Shown here: positions 43,169 to 51,777 of the stretch, piece by piece
Numbering within the stretch: position 1 is the stretch's first letter
Layout of the letters: each line of letters opens with the position of its first letter
DNA from: Streptomyces kaniharaensis
GTDB taxonomy: Bacteria > Actinomycetota > Actinomycetes > Streptomycetales > Streptomycetaceae
DNA length: 64,000 bases
Direction: 5' to 3'
Assembly: GCF_009569385.1 (NCBI RefSeq)
Contig: NZ_WBOF01000001.1
Location: 2,676,001-2,740,000, forward strand
Notes under the pieces: model-generated
What the model was told of the DNA's origin: nothing
Seen by the model: the letters and a program-made list of their open reading frames with translations, nothing else
Databases searched by the model: none
Program-made: the position numbers and the translations under genes

Positions 43169-44080
43169 ATGCGGATGAACAGGGCCCGAGTGGTCATCGC
43201 TGTAGTGGCTTTAGCGGTTCTCACCGCAGGCTGCAGCAAAGACGCGAAGACGGGCGGTGATTCCGACATCGTGGGCGAACCAGTGGTCCCGCAGATCGGA
43301 GCGGACCCGGCAGACGGCTCGCCGGTAACCCATCCGCTGGACGGTTACTCGGTCGGGGCCGAGGAGTCCGCGCTGATCTTCCGGGCCATGAGCCAGGCCA
43401 CCCGGATCTGCATGACCGCCAAGGGGTTCAACTACGACCCCGGGCCGGCGTCGACACCTCCCCCGCCGACTCCCGTCGACACTTCGCTCCTGGGCCTGCT
43501 CTCCGTCTCCGCTGCGCAGCAGACCGGGTACCACCTGCCGCCCAGGCCAGGCGGCAATGGCACCTCCGGTACGGGGAATCCGCCCGGGCAGGGCCCCGAA
43601 TACCAGAAGGCCCTGCTGGGGGATCGCGGGACCAAGGTCGGTGCCGCCGGCTCCAAGGCAGACCGGGGCTGCATGGGAGAGTTCGAACGGCGGCTCCAGG
43701 CGGAAGGCATCAAGGACACCGCCTCGGACTTGGTGGGCACCCTCCGCGGCAAGGCGTACGACCACGCCGCCGTCGACAGCCGAGTCCGCGCCTCGCTCGC
43801 GAACTGGCAGAGCTGCATGGCCAAGCTGGGTTACAACTACGCGAATCCGGTACAGGCGAGTTCGGCGGCCTGGCCGGAACAGGTGTCACAGGAGGAACGG
43901 GACACGGCGGTCGCCGACATGAACTGCAAGGGGCAGGTGAAGCTGCTGGCCACCTGGAACGCCGTGCTGACCGCCTACCAGCAGCTGTACATCAGCAGGA
44001 ACGAGCAGGCCCTCCAAGCAGACAGGGAAATCTCCCAGCAGCGGATCGCCGCAGCCAAGAAGCTGTTGGGCCAGGCATGA
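43169..44080 (+). CDS. Lipoprotein of unknown function
   Basis: 303 residues from ATG 43169. The signal sequence RARVVIAVVALAVLTAGC has a lipobox (LTAGC), so the mature protein is membrane-anchored outside. It has a Pro-rich stretch (GPASTPPPPTPVDTS) and a helical C-terminal half with four cysteines (CMGEFERRLQAEG, NWQSCMAKLGYNYANP, DMNCKGQVKLLATWN). I recognise no named domain. Its stop overlaps the next gene (ATGA). Confidence 0.82.
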   Translation: MRMNRARVVIAVVALAVLTAGCSKDAKTGGDSDIVGEPVVPQIGADPADGSPVTHPLDGYSVGAEESALIFRAMSQATRICMTAKGFNYDPGPASTPPPPTPVDTSLLGLLSVSAAQQTGYHLPPRPGGNGTSGTGNPPGQGPEYQKALLGDRGTKVGAAGSKADRGCMGEFERRLQAEGIKDTASDLVGTLRGKAYDHAAVDSRVRASLANWQSCMAKLGYNYANPVQASSAAWPEQVSQEERDTAVADMNCKGQVKLLATWNAVLTAYQQLYISRNEQALQADREISQQRIAAAKKLLGQA

Positions 44081-44598
44081 CGGCGGTGGCCGGCGGCCAC
44101 CGCCGTGGTTGGCTCCTGCTGCTCGTCCTGGCCCTCCTCGCCGTCGTCGGATTCGTTGGCACGCTCGCCGCGAACCGGTCGAGCAGCGAGAGCGGTGAGG
44201 CATTCACAGGTGAACGACTGCGCGTCCAGCAGGACTACGGTGACTACTGGAAGGCGATGCTGGTGGCCAATGAGTCCGGTGACGGCTCGGCACTGGCCGA
44301 CCACGCGGCGGGTGAGCAACTGGAGATCCTGCGTGCGAACCTGGGCGCCCTGACTGGCGCTGGGCTCGTGGCCAAGGGGTCCGTCGATCACCGGATCCGG
44401 AGCATCACGGTGGACGGGACGTTGGCAACCCTGGTGGACTGCGTCGACGTCGGCAAGTGGATCCAGTACGAGGCGCGGAGCGGAAGAGTTCAGCCCGGCC
44501 AATTGACGGACCGCCCGAAACAGCTGGCGAGTTACACCCTCGCGCCCAGGGGCGGCCGCTGGCTGGTGACACGGAGCGAGGTCCTCTCGGAGTGCTGA
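44077..44598 (+). CDS. Membrane-anchored extracytoplasmic protein
   Basis: 173 residues from ATG 44077, overlapping the lipoprotein gene by four bases. One N-terminal helix (RRGWLLLLVLALLAVVGFVG) anchors a beta-rich domain (QDYGDYWKAMLVANESGDGS, VDHRIRSITVDGTLATLVDC, YTLAPRGGRWLVTRSEVLSE). The pattern resembles small NTF2-like/Mce-associated domains. It works with the lipoprotein by position only. Confidence 0.78.
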   Translation: MTAVAGGHRRGWLLLLVLALLAVVGFVGTLAANRSSSESGEAFTGERLRVQQDYGDYWKAMLVANESGDGSALADHAAGEQLEILRANLGALTGAGLVAKGSVDHRIRSITVDGTLATLVDCVDVGKWIQYEARSGRVQPGQLTDRPKQLASYTLAPRGGRWLVTRSEVLSEC

Positions 44599-44793
44599 AC
44601 GCCGCCCGGGGGCGTCCGCGCAGCCGAGCACGATCCGACGCCGCTGAGCCATGCCTGCGACGACGTCGCCCACCTCGATCAGCGGACCAGCGTCTCCTGG
44701 TCGTCGTCGGTGAAGATCGACTCGCCATCGGCCGATCCATGCGCGGCAGGGGGACAGGTCGCAGATGACAAGCCGATCACAGGCGGCAGGACG

Positions 44794-46059
44794 CTAGGTG
44801 CTTCTGAGGGCCCTCAGCGGGTCCGTCCGGGCCGCACGCAGGGCAGGGTAGAGACCGGCCAGGAGGCCGACGACGGTGCCGATCAGCGGGGCGGGCAGGG
44901 TGGTGGCCGGCTGCAGCACGGCGGTCCAGTCGCGGGCGGCGGCCACGCCGACCACCGTCACCACGCCGAGACTGGTGCCGATCAGCCCGCCGAGGGTGCC
45001 GAGCGCGGTTGACTCGGTGAGGAACTGGGCCGCGATGTGGCCGGTCCGGGCGCCCAGCGAGCGGCGCAGACCGATCTCCGCGGTCCGCTCCAAGACGGCG
45101 ACCAGCGTGGTGTTGGCGATGCCGACGGCGCCGACCAGCAGGCAGATCCCGGCCAGCGCCAGGAACAGGCCGGTCAGGTCGGAGGACACCGTGTCCTGGA
45201 GGCTGTGTGGGTCCGGCGGCGGGACCACGGTGAACGCGTTCGGGGCGTCCGGCCGCAGGGCGAGCGGGATCTGGGCGGCCACCACGGGCGCCGCGCCGAC
45301 CCGGGTGGCGACCAGTGCCTGGGCGCCGCGGTCCGGCTGCGGAGCCGGGTTGCCGTACCGTTCGAGCGCCGTACCAGCCGGGATGATCAGGCTGAGCAGG
45401 GCGCCGGGCTGGCGCTGGACGTCCGAGTAGATGCCGACGACGGTGTACGGGACGCGGTCGATGAAGACGGCCGGCTGAGCGTCCAGCCGGCCCACCCCGA
45501 GCCGTTTGGCGGCCGCCTCGCTGAGCAGGACCACCGGCTGCGCGGTGCTCTGGACGAACTCGTCCAGGGTGACCCCGGCGGTCAGGGCCGGCTCCATCGC
45601 GGCGACCGCGCCCGGGGTCGCCGCCAGGACGGACAGTCCGGTGCCCTCGTCGGGACCGTCCGGGCGGCGGGAGACCGTCGGGGTGCCGGGCAGCGGCCAC
45701 CAGACGCCGCCGGCCCGTACGCCGTCGATCGCGGCGATCCGGTGGTCGGCGTCAGCGGGGAAGTCGCTCGGCGGGTTGGTGCCGGGGGCGACGCCGTCGG
45801 CGCGCGGCAGGTCGGTCACGGTGACGGTGGTGGCCTTGGTCAGGCTGAACCGCTCGCCGATCTGGCCGGTGGCGGTCGCGGTGAGGCCGAGGACTGCGAC
45901 GAAGGCACCGATGCCCAGCACGGTGCCGAGCAGGGTCAGCGCCGAACGGCCGGGGCGCTGCAGGATGCCGGAGAGCGCCTCGGAGAGCAGGTCACGGAGG
46001 CTGAGCCGGGAGGGCGACTCCGGGAGTGCGGCCCCTCCGTGTCGTCGGATGCGGATCAC
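44794..46059 (-). CDS. ABC transporter permease (MacB/FtsX type)
   Basis: 421 residues from GTG 46059, which overlaps the ATPase stop (GTGA). The layout is one N-terminal membrane helix (RSALTLLGTVLGIGAFVAVL), a periplasmic domain of about 230 residues (MacB_PCD: VTVTDLPRADGV to SLIIPAGTALERYG) and three C-terminal helices (FLALAGICLLVGAVGIANTT, LGTLGGLIGTSLGVVTVV, LIGTVVGLLAGLYPALRAAR). It pairs with the ATPase and adaptor upstream as a MacAB-like exporter. Cargo unknown. Confidence 0.9.
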   Translation of the reverse strand: MIRIRRHGGAALPESPSRLSLRDLLSEALSGILQRPGRSALTLLGTVLGIGAFVAVLGLTATATGQIGERFSLTKATTVTVTDLPRADGVAPGTNPPSDFPADADHRIAAIDGVRAGGVWWPLPGTPTVSRRPDGPDEGTGLSVLAATPGAVAAMEPALTAGVTLDEFVQSTAQPVVLLSEAAAKRLGVGRLDAQPAVFIDRVPYTVVGIYSDVQRQPGALLSLIIPAGTALERYGNPAPQPDRGAQALVATRVGAAPVVAAQIPLALRPDAPNAFTVVPPPDPHSLQDTVSSDLTGLFLALAGICLLVGAVGIANTTLVAVLERTAEIGLRRSLGARTGHIAAQFLTESTALGTLGGLIGTSLGVVTVVGVAAARDWTAVLQPATTLPAPLIGTVVGLLAGLYPALRAARTDPLRALRST

Positions 46060-46751
46060 CGGGCAGGCGCTCCCGCCTCGCCGAGCACGCCGTCGCGGAT
46101 GGTCACCTGGCGCTGGGCGCGGGCGGCGACGGCCGGGTCGTGGGTGATCACCACCAGGGTGAAGCCCTGGGTGTGCAAGGCGTCGAACTGAGCCAGCACG
46201 GCTTCGGCGTTGGCCGAGTCCAGGTTGCCGGTCGGTTCGTCGCACAGCAAAAGACTGGGCCGGTTCACCAGGGCGCGGGCGATCGCCACGCGCTGGCGCT
46301 CGCCGCCGGACATGGTGCCGGGCAGCGCGTCCGTGCGGTGGCCGAGGCCGACCAGGCGCAGCGCCGCCAGGGCGGCGGCGCGGCGGGCTCGCGGCGGGGT
46401 GCGGTTGTAGACCTGGGCGAGGACGACGTTCTCCTCGGCGGTGCGGTGCGGGAGGAGGTGGAAGGACTGGAAGACGAAGCCGATCCGGCGCCCGCGCAGC
46501 GTGGAGCGGTCCCGGTCGCGCAGGGCGCCGGTGTCGATGCCATCCAGCTCGTAGCGGCCGGTGGTGGGGGTGTCGAGCAGGCCGAGCAGGTGCAGCAGCG
46601 TGGACTTGCCGGAGCCGGACGGGCCGGTGACGGCGAGGTACTCGCCGCGGCGGACGGTCAGGTCGCAGGGGCGCAGGGCGATGACGGGCGGGTGGCCGGG
46701 GTGGGTGCGACCGACGCCGTGCAGGGTGATGACGGGCGGTGCGGGGATCAT
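46056..46751 (-). CDS. ABC transporter ATP-binding protein (LolD/MacB type)
   Basis: 231 residues, ATG 46751 overlapping the adaptor stop by four bases. Walker A GPSGSGKST at 43-51, Q-loop FVFQSFHLLPHRTAEENV, signature MSGGERQRVAIARAL, Walker B LLLCDEPTGNLD, and the H-loop VVITHDPAVAARA. The energizing subunit of the exporter encoded by the three-gene operon 44794-48268. Confidence 0.95.
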   Translation of the reverse strand: MIPAPPVITLHGVGRTHPGHPPVIALRPCDLTVRRGEYLAVTGPSGSGKSTLLHLLGLLDTPTTGRYELDGIDTGALRDRDRSTLRGRRIGFVFQSFHLLPHRTAEENVVLAQVYNRTPPRARRAAALAALRLVGLGHRTDALPGTMSGGERQRVAIARALVNRPSLLLCDEPTGNLDSANAEAVLAQFDALHTQGFTLVVITHDPAVAARAQRQVTIRDGVLGEAGAPAR

Positions 46752-48268
46752 TTGCCGACCACCACCTGGTCGCCGGCGCGCAGCCGGGCGCCGTCCGCCG
46801 GGGTCACGGCCACCATGCCGTCGGCGGTGACGCCGGTGGTCACCGGGACGGTGGTCCGGCCGCCGGCGGTGTCCACCGTCGTGACGGAAGTCCGGCCGGC
46901 CGCGTTGGTGGAGATCGCGGCGATCGGGACAGCGGTGACGGGGGCGCCCGCTTTGGCCTTGAGGACGGTGAGCCGGACGTTCTTGCCGTTCATCGCGGCG
47001 GACAGCGGGGTGTCCGGGACTATCGTCACCGGGACGTAACTCTGGCCACCGGGCTGGTTGTTGGGCACTCCTGCGGCCGGGCCTGCTGCGCCGGGCTGCG
47101 CCGGGCCGGAGCCCGCGCCGGGTGCCGCCGAACCGCCGAGGGTGATCATCTTGCCGGCCGGGGGAGCGGTGGTCGGGGCGCCGAGCTCGGCGACGGTGCC
47201 GGGAATGGTGGTGTTGGTGTCCTCGGCGAGGAGTTCGACGGTCATGCCCGGCTTCACGCCGGCCGCCTGGGCCGGGGTCAGCTGGCCGGTGACGGCCAGA
47301 CCGCCGCTGGTGAGCGAGAGCAGAGTGCCGGAGACCGGCGAGCCGACCGCGCCGTTGACGGCGGTGACGGTGGCCGGGAGAGCGGGCAGGAACAGCACGT
47401 GGGCGGCCGGGACCATCGGCCCGTTGACGGCCCTGGCCTTGCCGAGGGCGGCCTGGTCGGCGGCCAATTGCTTCCGGGCGTTGGCGAGTTGCTGGTCGAG
47501 GTCGCCGGTCTGCGGTTGCTGGGACTGCTGGGCCTGCTGGGACGGTGGCGGGGTTTGGGGTGGTGCGGCCGCGCCCGCCTTCTTCTGCGCGGTGAGGCTG
47601 TCCACCGTCTGCCGGTCGGCGTCGACCGCCTTCTGCGCGGTGTCCACGGCCTGCTGGGTGGTGGCGCCGGTCGTCGGCACCGGGTAGCCGAGCCCACGGT
47701 AGAAGTCCGACACCGCGGCGGCGGTGCCCGGCCCGTACGCGCCCTTGTCGTCGTCGCCGCTCCCGTGCCCCAACCCGGCCAGGGCATCCTGGAGTTCGGC
47801 CACGTCGGGGCCGGTACTGCCCGGCTTGAGGTCGCGGTACGCGGGCACCGGCCCGGGGAGGGCGAACAGCGGCTGCCCGGACACCTCGGCGAGCAACTCT
47901 CCGGCCGCGATGGTGTCCCCCTGCTTCACGCCCAGCTTGGAGACGAACAGCCCGGTCACCTCGGTCGAGGCCGCAGCCGGGACCACGTTGTACTGCGCCG
48001 GCGGGTACACCACCGCGCGCACGGCTATCGAGGGCGTCAGCACCTGACTGACCACCGGCGCGGTCAGCAGGCTGTTCGGCGGCGGCGCCGTCTGCGCGGC
48101 CCGCTCGGCCGGGGACTTCACCAGCGTCGCCGCCCCCACCCCGCCCACCGCCACCAACCCGGCGCCCAGCGCCACCCCTAATAACGCCCGCCGCCGCCGC
48201 GCGGTACGGGACCCGGCGGACGGTGGCGGCTGTTCAACGGTCTCATCGGTCGTGCCGGTCGTTGTCAA
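46748..48268 (-). CDS. Membrane-fusion/adaptor protein with peptidoglycan-binding domain
   Basis: 506 residues from TTG 48268 behind GAGGAGAAGG; upstream alternatives have no such site. A membrane helix (RRALLGVALGAGLVAVGGVG) precedes an adaptor-type lipoyl/beta-barrel region (TGLFVSKLGVKQGDTIAAGE) with an inserted peptidoglycan-binding domain (DLKPGSTGPDVAELQDALAG, about 165-215), a coiled/Gln-rich hairpin (KAVDADRQTVDSLTAQKK, QQLANARKQLAADQAALGK) and a C-terminal barrel. It links a MacAB-like exporter to the wall. First gene of the operon. Confidence 0.85.
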   Translation of the reverse strand: MTTTGTTDETVEQPPPSAGSRTARRRRALLGVALGAGLVAVGGVGAATLVKSPAERAAQTAPPPNSLLTAPVVSQVLTPSIAVRAVVYPPAQYNVVPAAASTEVTGLFVSKLGVKQGDTIAAGELLAEVSGQPLFALPGPVPAYRDLKPGSTGPDVAELQDALAGLGHGSGDDDKGAYGPGTAAAVSDFYRGLGYPVPTTGATTQQAVDTAQKAVDADRQTVDSLTAQKKAGAAAPPQTPPPSQQAQQSQQPQTGDLDQQLANARKQLAADQAALGKARAVNGPMVPAAHVLFLPALPATVTAVNGAVGSPVSGTLLSLTSGGLAVTGQLTPAQAAGVKPGMTVELLAEDTNTTIPGTVAELGAPTTAPPAGKMITLGGSAAPGAGSGPAQPGAAGPAAGVPNNQPGGQSYVPVTIVPDTPLSAAMNGKNVRLTVLKAKAGAPVTAVPIAAISTNAAGRTSVTTVDTAGGRTTVPVTTGVTADGMVAVTPADGARLRAGDQVVVGK

Positions 48269-48787
48269 CAGTGCCTTCTCCTCGATGGTGCCCCTCGGGA
48301 AGAGCATGACCCATCGGATGTCGTTGGGACGTAAGGAGGTTGGAGGCGATCGGCCGTCATCCCCGTGAGTCAGCGACGATATCGGCGGCCTTCCTTGGCC
48401 TGACGCCCAGTTGCTGCCGGCAGTCGGCGACGTCCGCCGAATTGGCTTCCACGTCATGCTTAGCATAGGCGTTTCGGACCGCCACGACGCCCCCGTCGCA
48501 TTGTCTGCGGACTTCAGCAGGTCATCGGTCCTCATACAAAGTGCAGTTGCGAGGGAGTGCTACTGAACTTGGTGTGATGGTGGGGCGATTTGCCTGACAG
48601 CAGTCGCTGGCATCCGGTCAATGGGCGTGGAAATGAGTGTCCTCCACGATCTTGAAGTCCGGCCGCCACGGCGCGACACGATCGGCGCCGAGCGCCGGCC
48701 GGTTCGCCACCCGATCGACTGACCGGTCCCTCCCCGCGGCGCCTCGTCCGACCACCGCGGCTACTGCGGCTTCAACAGCTACCGCAG
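48269..48787. other. Non-coding interval upstream of the exporter operon
   Basis: 519 bases between the adaptor start and the PP2C-like gene stop (both on the minus strand). No reading frame is convincing and no strong hairpin is seen. It should contain the exporter promoter and the end of the PP2C transcript. Confidence 0.45.
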
Positions 48788-49609
48788 CTACAGCAGCGCG
48801 TAGACGGCCGAGGCGTCGTCGTGCGCCTTGCCGCGCGGCCAGCGCTCGCAGGCGGCGTCCGCCCGTTCGATCTCGCGGACCTGGGCGATCAGCTCGCCCG
48901 GGCCGGACTCGGCGAGCAGCTGCAGGGCGTCCGCCCAACTGCCCAGGCCGAAGCGCTCGGTGTAGCGCGAGGCGCCGTCGGTGAGGGCGGCCAGCGCGCG
49001 TAGCCGTTCCAGGCGGACGAAGCCGGTCTCGGCGTGCTCGGCCGCACGCGGGCTGGCCGCGGCGATCCACGGGCCGTTGCCGGTGTTGCGGGCGGCCCGG
49101 ACGGCCAGCGCGTACTCCAGGTGGAGCTCGGCCCGTTCCGTGGAGCCCGGCACGGTCGACCAGATCTGCCGGCGCAGTTCCTCGCCGCCCGGGAAGCGCT
49201 GGTTGTCCCCGATCACCTTCGGCGAGCCGTCCTTGAACTCCAGCACCAGCAGCGAGTCGCCGAGCACCAGGTACTCCAGCGACTCGCCGTGCCGCCGGGC
49301 GGCGACCACCATCGCGGCGGGCGTGTTCGGGTGGGCGAGGTCGCACCGGCCGCCGTGCAGCGCGGCCGTCTCGACGATGGCGTCGGCAAGGCACTCGGCG
49401 ATCGAGCGGTCCGACCGGTCGGTGAGCCGGGCGAGCAGGTGCACGCCCAGCCGTCGGACGTACCAGGCGGTTCCGTGTCGGCACCCGGACTCCAGGCCGG
49501 TCGGCGAGCTCGCACCGTCCAGCAGTACCAGCGCTTCCGGCGAGGCCGCCGCGAAGTCCTCGCTCTCGCGGTCCGGCCGCCGTGCTTCCCCTGCGAGCTG
49601 TAGCTGCAT
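48788..49609 (-). CDS. PP2C-like protein phosphatase (atypical)
   Basis: 273 residues from ATG 49609 (an ATG at 49723 adds a low-complexity tail). The order of elements follows PP2C: MQLQLAGEARRPDRESEDFA, LVLLDGASSP (metal Asp of the VxDG motif), PAAMVVAARRHGESLEYLVL-GDS, LAALTDGASRYTERFG and a final KAHDDASAVYALL (D-D metal pair). The usual G-D-G-x-G of the first sheet is missing, so activity is uncertain. Divergent from a small membrane peptide. Confidence 0.78.
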   Translation of the reverse strand: MQLQLAGEARRPDRESEDFAAASPEALVLLDGASSPTGLESGCRHGTAWYVRRLGVHLLARLTDRSDRSIAECLADAIVETAALHGGRCDLAHPNTPAAMVVAARRHGESLEYLVLGDSLLVLEFKDGSPKVIGDNQRFPGGEELRRQIWSTVPGSTERAELHLEYALAVRAARNTGNGPWIAAASPRAAEHAETGFVRLERLRALAALTDGASRYTERFGLGSWADALQLLAESGPGELIAQVREIERADAACERWPRGKAHDDASAVYALL

Positions 49610-49823
49610 CCCGACAGTGTGGCCGCCACCCCCGGCCCGCGCCCAGACCCCTGCGCCGGTGTGGCGCGGGCCGCTGCCCTCGGGGCGCTCGTCGTCCGGT
49701 GGCAGCCGGGGCAATTCGGCCATACCGTCGGATAGCGAGTGGACAATTCGGCCAATCGGGGCCCGTTGGGTTTGGCATCACCTTCGAGTGGCCGGGCGGC
49801 CCGGGACTGACGAGGAGCGGGAC

Positions 49824-49949
49824 ATGTTCTGGCAGTTCATCGTGGTGACGGCCGCCTCGCTCGGCTTTCCGACCGCCGCGCTGCTCTTCCTGATCGGCGG
49901 GCCTCGCTTCCCCGACGAGCAGCGCGAGCGCCCCGCCGAACGCTCCTAA
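49824..49949 (+). CDS. Small single-pass membrane peptide
   Basis: 41 residues from ATG 49824 with GAGGAG seven bases upstream: MFWQFIVVTAASLGFPTAAL then LFLIGGPRFPDEQRERPAER. One membrane helix with a hydrophilic charged tail. Its TAA overlaps the amidase stop codon on the opposite strand. Function unknown, but the ribosome site and clean composition support it. Confidence 0.6.
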   Translation: MFWQFIVVTAASLGFPTAALLFLIGGPRFPDEQRERPAERS

Positions 49950-51328
49950 GCCTCCGCCAGCACCCGCTCCAGGACGATGGCCAGGCCCAGCAGCGACTCG
50001 TCGCCGCCCGGCTCGCCGACCACCTGGAGACCGAGCGGCAGACCATCCGCCGTCCGCCCGGCCGGCAGGCTGATCGCCGGGTGGCCGAGGTAGCTCCACG
50101 GCGCCGACATCGCCGGATCACCGGTGCTGTGCAGCCCCTTCGGGGCTCCGCCGGTGGCGGACGGGACCAGCCAGGCGTGCACCCGGCATTCGCGCATCAG
50201 CTCCGTGATCCGCGTGCGCTGGTGTTCCCGCACCCGCAGCGCCGCCGTGCGGTCCTCCGGGGCGATGCCCTGGCCGTGCCGGATGCTCGCCACCGTCTCC
50301 GGCCGGTAGAGGCCGCCGAAGCGGGCGAACCAGTCGGCGTGGCTGCGGGCGAGTTCGAAACGGTTGATCGTCTGCAGCGGGCGGGTGATCTCCTCCACGT
50401 CCCAGGACAGCGGGAACAGCTGCTCCACCGTGAGCCCCGCGGCGCCGAGGCGCGCCGCCTGCGCCTCGAAGACGGCGATCGCCTCCGGCCCGGCACCGGC
50501 CCGTTCCAGGTACGTCCGGTCCGGCACGCCGAGCAGGACGTTCTTGAGGTCGGCCCGTTTGACGGGCCGGGCGGCGCTCTCGACCCGCCGGCCGTCCCAG
50601 TCGTCACAGAGCAGCGACGCCGCCAGCGCCGCACCCGCCACGTCGGCGGTGAACACGCCCAGGGTGTCGAGGCTGGGCGCGTTCGGGATCACCCCGGCCA
50701 TCGGGATCCGCCCGTACGTCGGCCGGAAGCCCACCACCCCGCAGTACGCGGCGGGCCGGATCACCGAGCCGACCGTCTGGGTGCCCACCGCCAGCGGCAC
50801 CAGTCCGGCCGCGACCGCCGCCGCCGAACCGCTGCTCGACCCGCCCGGGGTGTGCCCGGGGTGGTGCGGGTTGCGGGTCGGGCCGGGTGCGCTGGCGGCG
50901 AACTCGGCGGTCACGGTCTTGCCCGCGACCAGCGCCCCGGCCGCCCGCAGCCGGTCCACCACGACGGCCTGCGGCCCGGCCAGCACGCCCGGTGGCAGCG
51001 CCGATCCGGCGTGCGTGGGCAGCCCGTCCACATGGACGATGTCCTTGATCCCGACCGCCACGCCGTACAGCGGCGGCCGGTCCGCCGGCTCCGGGTACCG
51101 CGCGGCCAGCGCGCGGGCCTGCGCGTGCAGCCGGTCGTGCCGCCCGGGCTCGGACACGAAGGCGTGGATCAGCGGGTCGACGCGCTCGATCCGGGCGCAC
51201 AGCCGGTCGACGTGCTCGGGCAGCGACGGCTCGCCGGACCGCAGCCCGGCGGCCTCGCGGGTCAGCGACCGGGGCCGGGCCAGGGATTCCTCCCCGGCGG
51301 ACTTCTCCATGCCGACGGACTTCTCCAT
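49946..51328 (-). CDS. Amidase-signature family hydrolase
   Basis: 460 residues. The Ser-Ser-Lys triad is visible: K in GVAVGIKDIVHVDGLPTHAG (about 91), the Gly/Ser-rich HTPGGSSSGSAAAVAAGLVP (about 165) and QTVGSVIRPAAYCGVVGFRP (cis-Ser and nucleophile). The N-terminus shows an 18-base tandem duplication giving MEKSVG-MEKSAG, so translation could begin at 51328 or at 51310. Substrate unknown (amides, allophanate or peptide amides). Confidence 0.9.
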   Translation of the reverse strand: MEKSVGMEKSAGEESLARPRSLTREAAGLRSGEPSLPEHVDRLCARIERVDPLIHAFVSEPGRHDRLHAQARALAARYPEPADRPPLYGVAVGIKDIVHVDGLPTHAGSALPPGVLAGPQAVVVDRLRAAGALVAGKTVTAEFAASAPGPTRNPHHPGHTPGGSSSGSAAAVAAGLVPLAVGTQTVGSVIRPAAYCGVVGFRPTYGRIPMAGVIPNAPSLDTLGVFTADVAGAALAASLLCDDWDGRRVESAARPVKRADLKNVLLGVPDRTYLERAGAGPEAIAVFEAQAARLGAAGLTVEQLFPLSWDVEEITRPLQTINRFELARSHADWFARFGGLYRPETVASIRHGQGIAPEDRTAALRVREHQRTRITELMRECRVHAWLVPSATGGAPKGLHSTGDPAMSAPWSYLGHPAISLPAGRTADGLPLGLQVVGEPGGDESLLGLAIVLERVLAEA

Positions 51329-51359
51329 GCCGACCACGGTAGACCCCGGACGCACCGGC

Positions 51360-51590
51360 CTACTGGTGCTCGGCCGCGAGGTACGGCGTCTCGCGCAGGA
51401 AGTACGCCCCGCAGGTGTGGCAGCAGAGTTCGGGCGTCCTCCCCCAGTCCGCCGCCTCCCGGACGGGCGCCGCCGCGTCCAGTTCCCGGCCGCACATCGC
51501 CACGCTTCCGGCGCCCCGGACCATGTGCCACAGCCGCACCCCGTCCGGCGGGCCCCCGGCGCCGTACTCGGCTCGCATCTGGTGCATCAT
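51360..51590 (-). CDS. Small Cys-rich hypothetical protein
   Basis: 76 residues; start ATG 51590 or 51587 with GGGGG upstream. Contains VAMCGRELDAAAPVREAADW followed by PELCCHTCGAYFLRETPY, a Cys pattern (C...C-C-x-x-C) reminiscent of a zinc-ribbon. Looks like the recurring Streptomyces small zinc-binding-like proteins of unknown role. It lies 32 bases upstream of the amidase gene on the same strand. Confidence 0.65.
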   Translation of the reverse strand: MMHQMRAEYGAGGPPDGVRLWHMVRGAGSVAMCGRELDAAAPVREAADWGRTPELCCHTCGAYFLRETPYLAAEHQ

Positions 51591-51777
51591 GCCCCCATCG
51601 TCCGACCGCCCACCGGCCCCGGCAACCGCACGCCGCTCGTCCTGCGTCGCCGCCCGGCGGGCCCGCACAGCCGATCGACCGCCGGCGAGATCAAACGGGG
51701 CACGCACAACCGTTCGCGCCCCTCGGTGGTCTTCCCGGCCGAAGAGCGAACTCCGATCCGACCACTGGAGCCTGACC

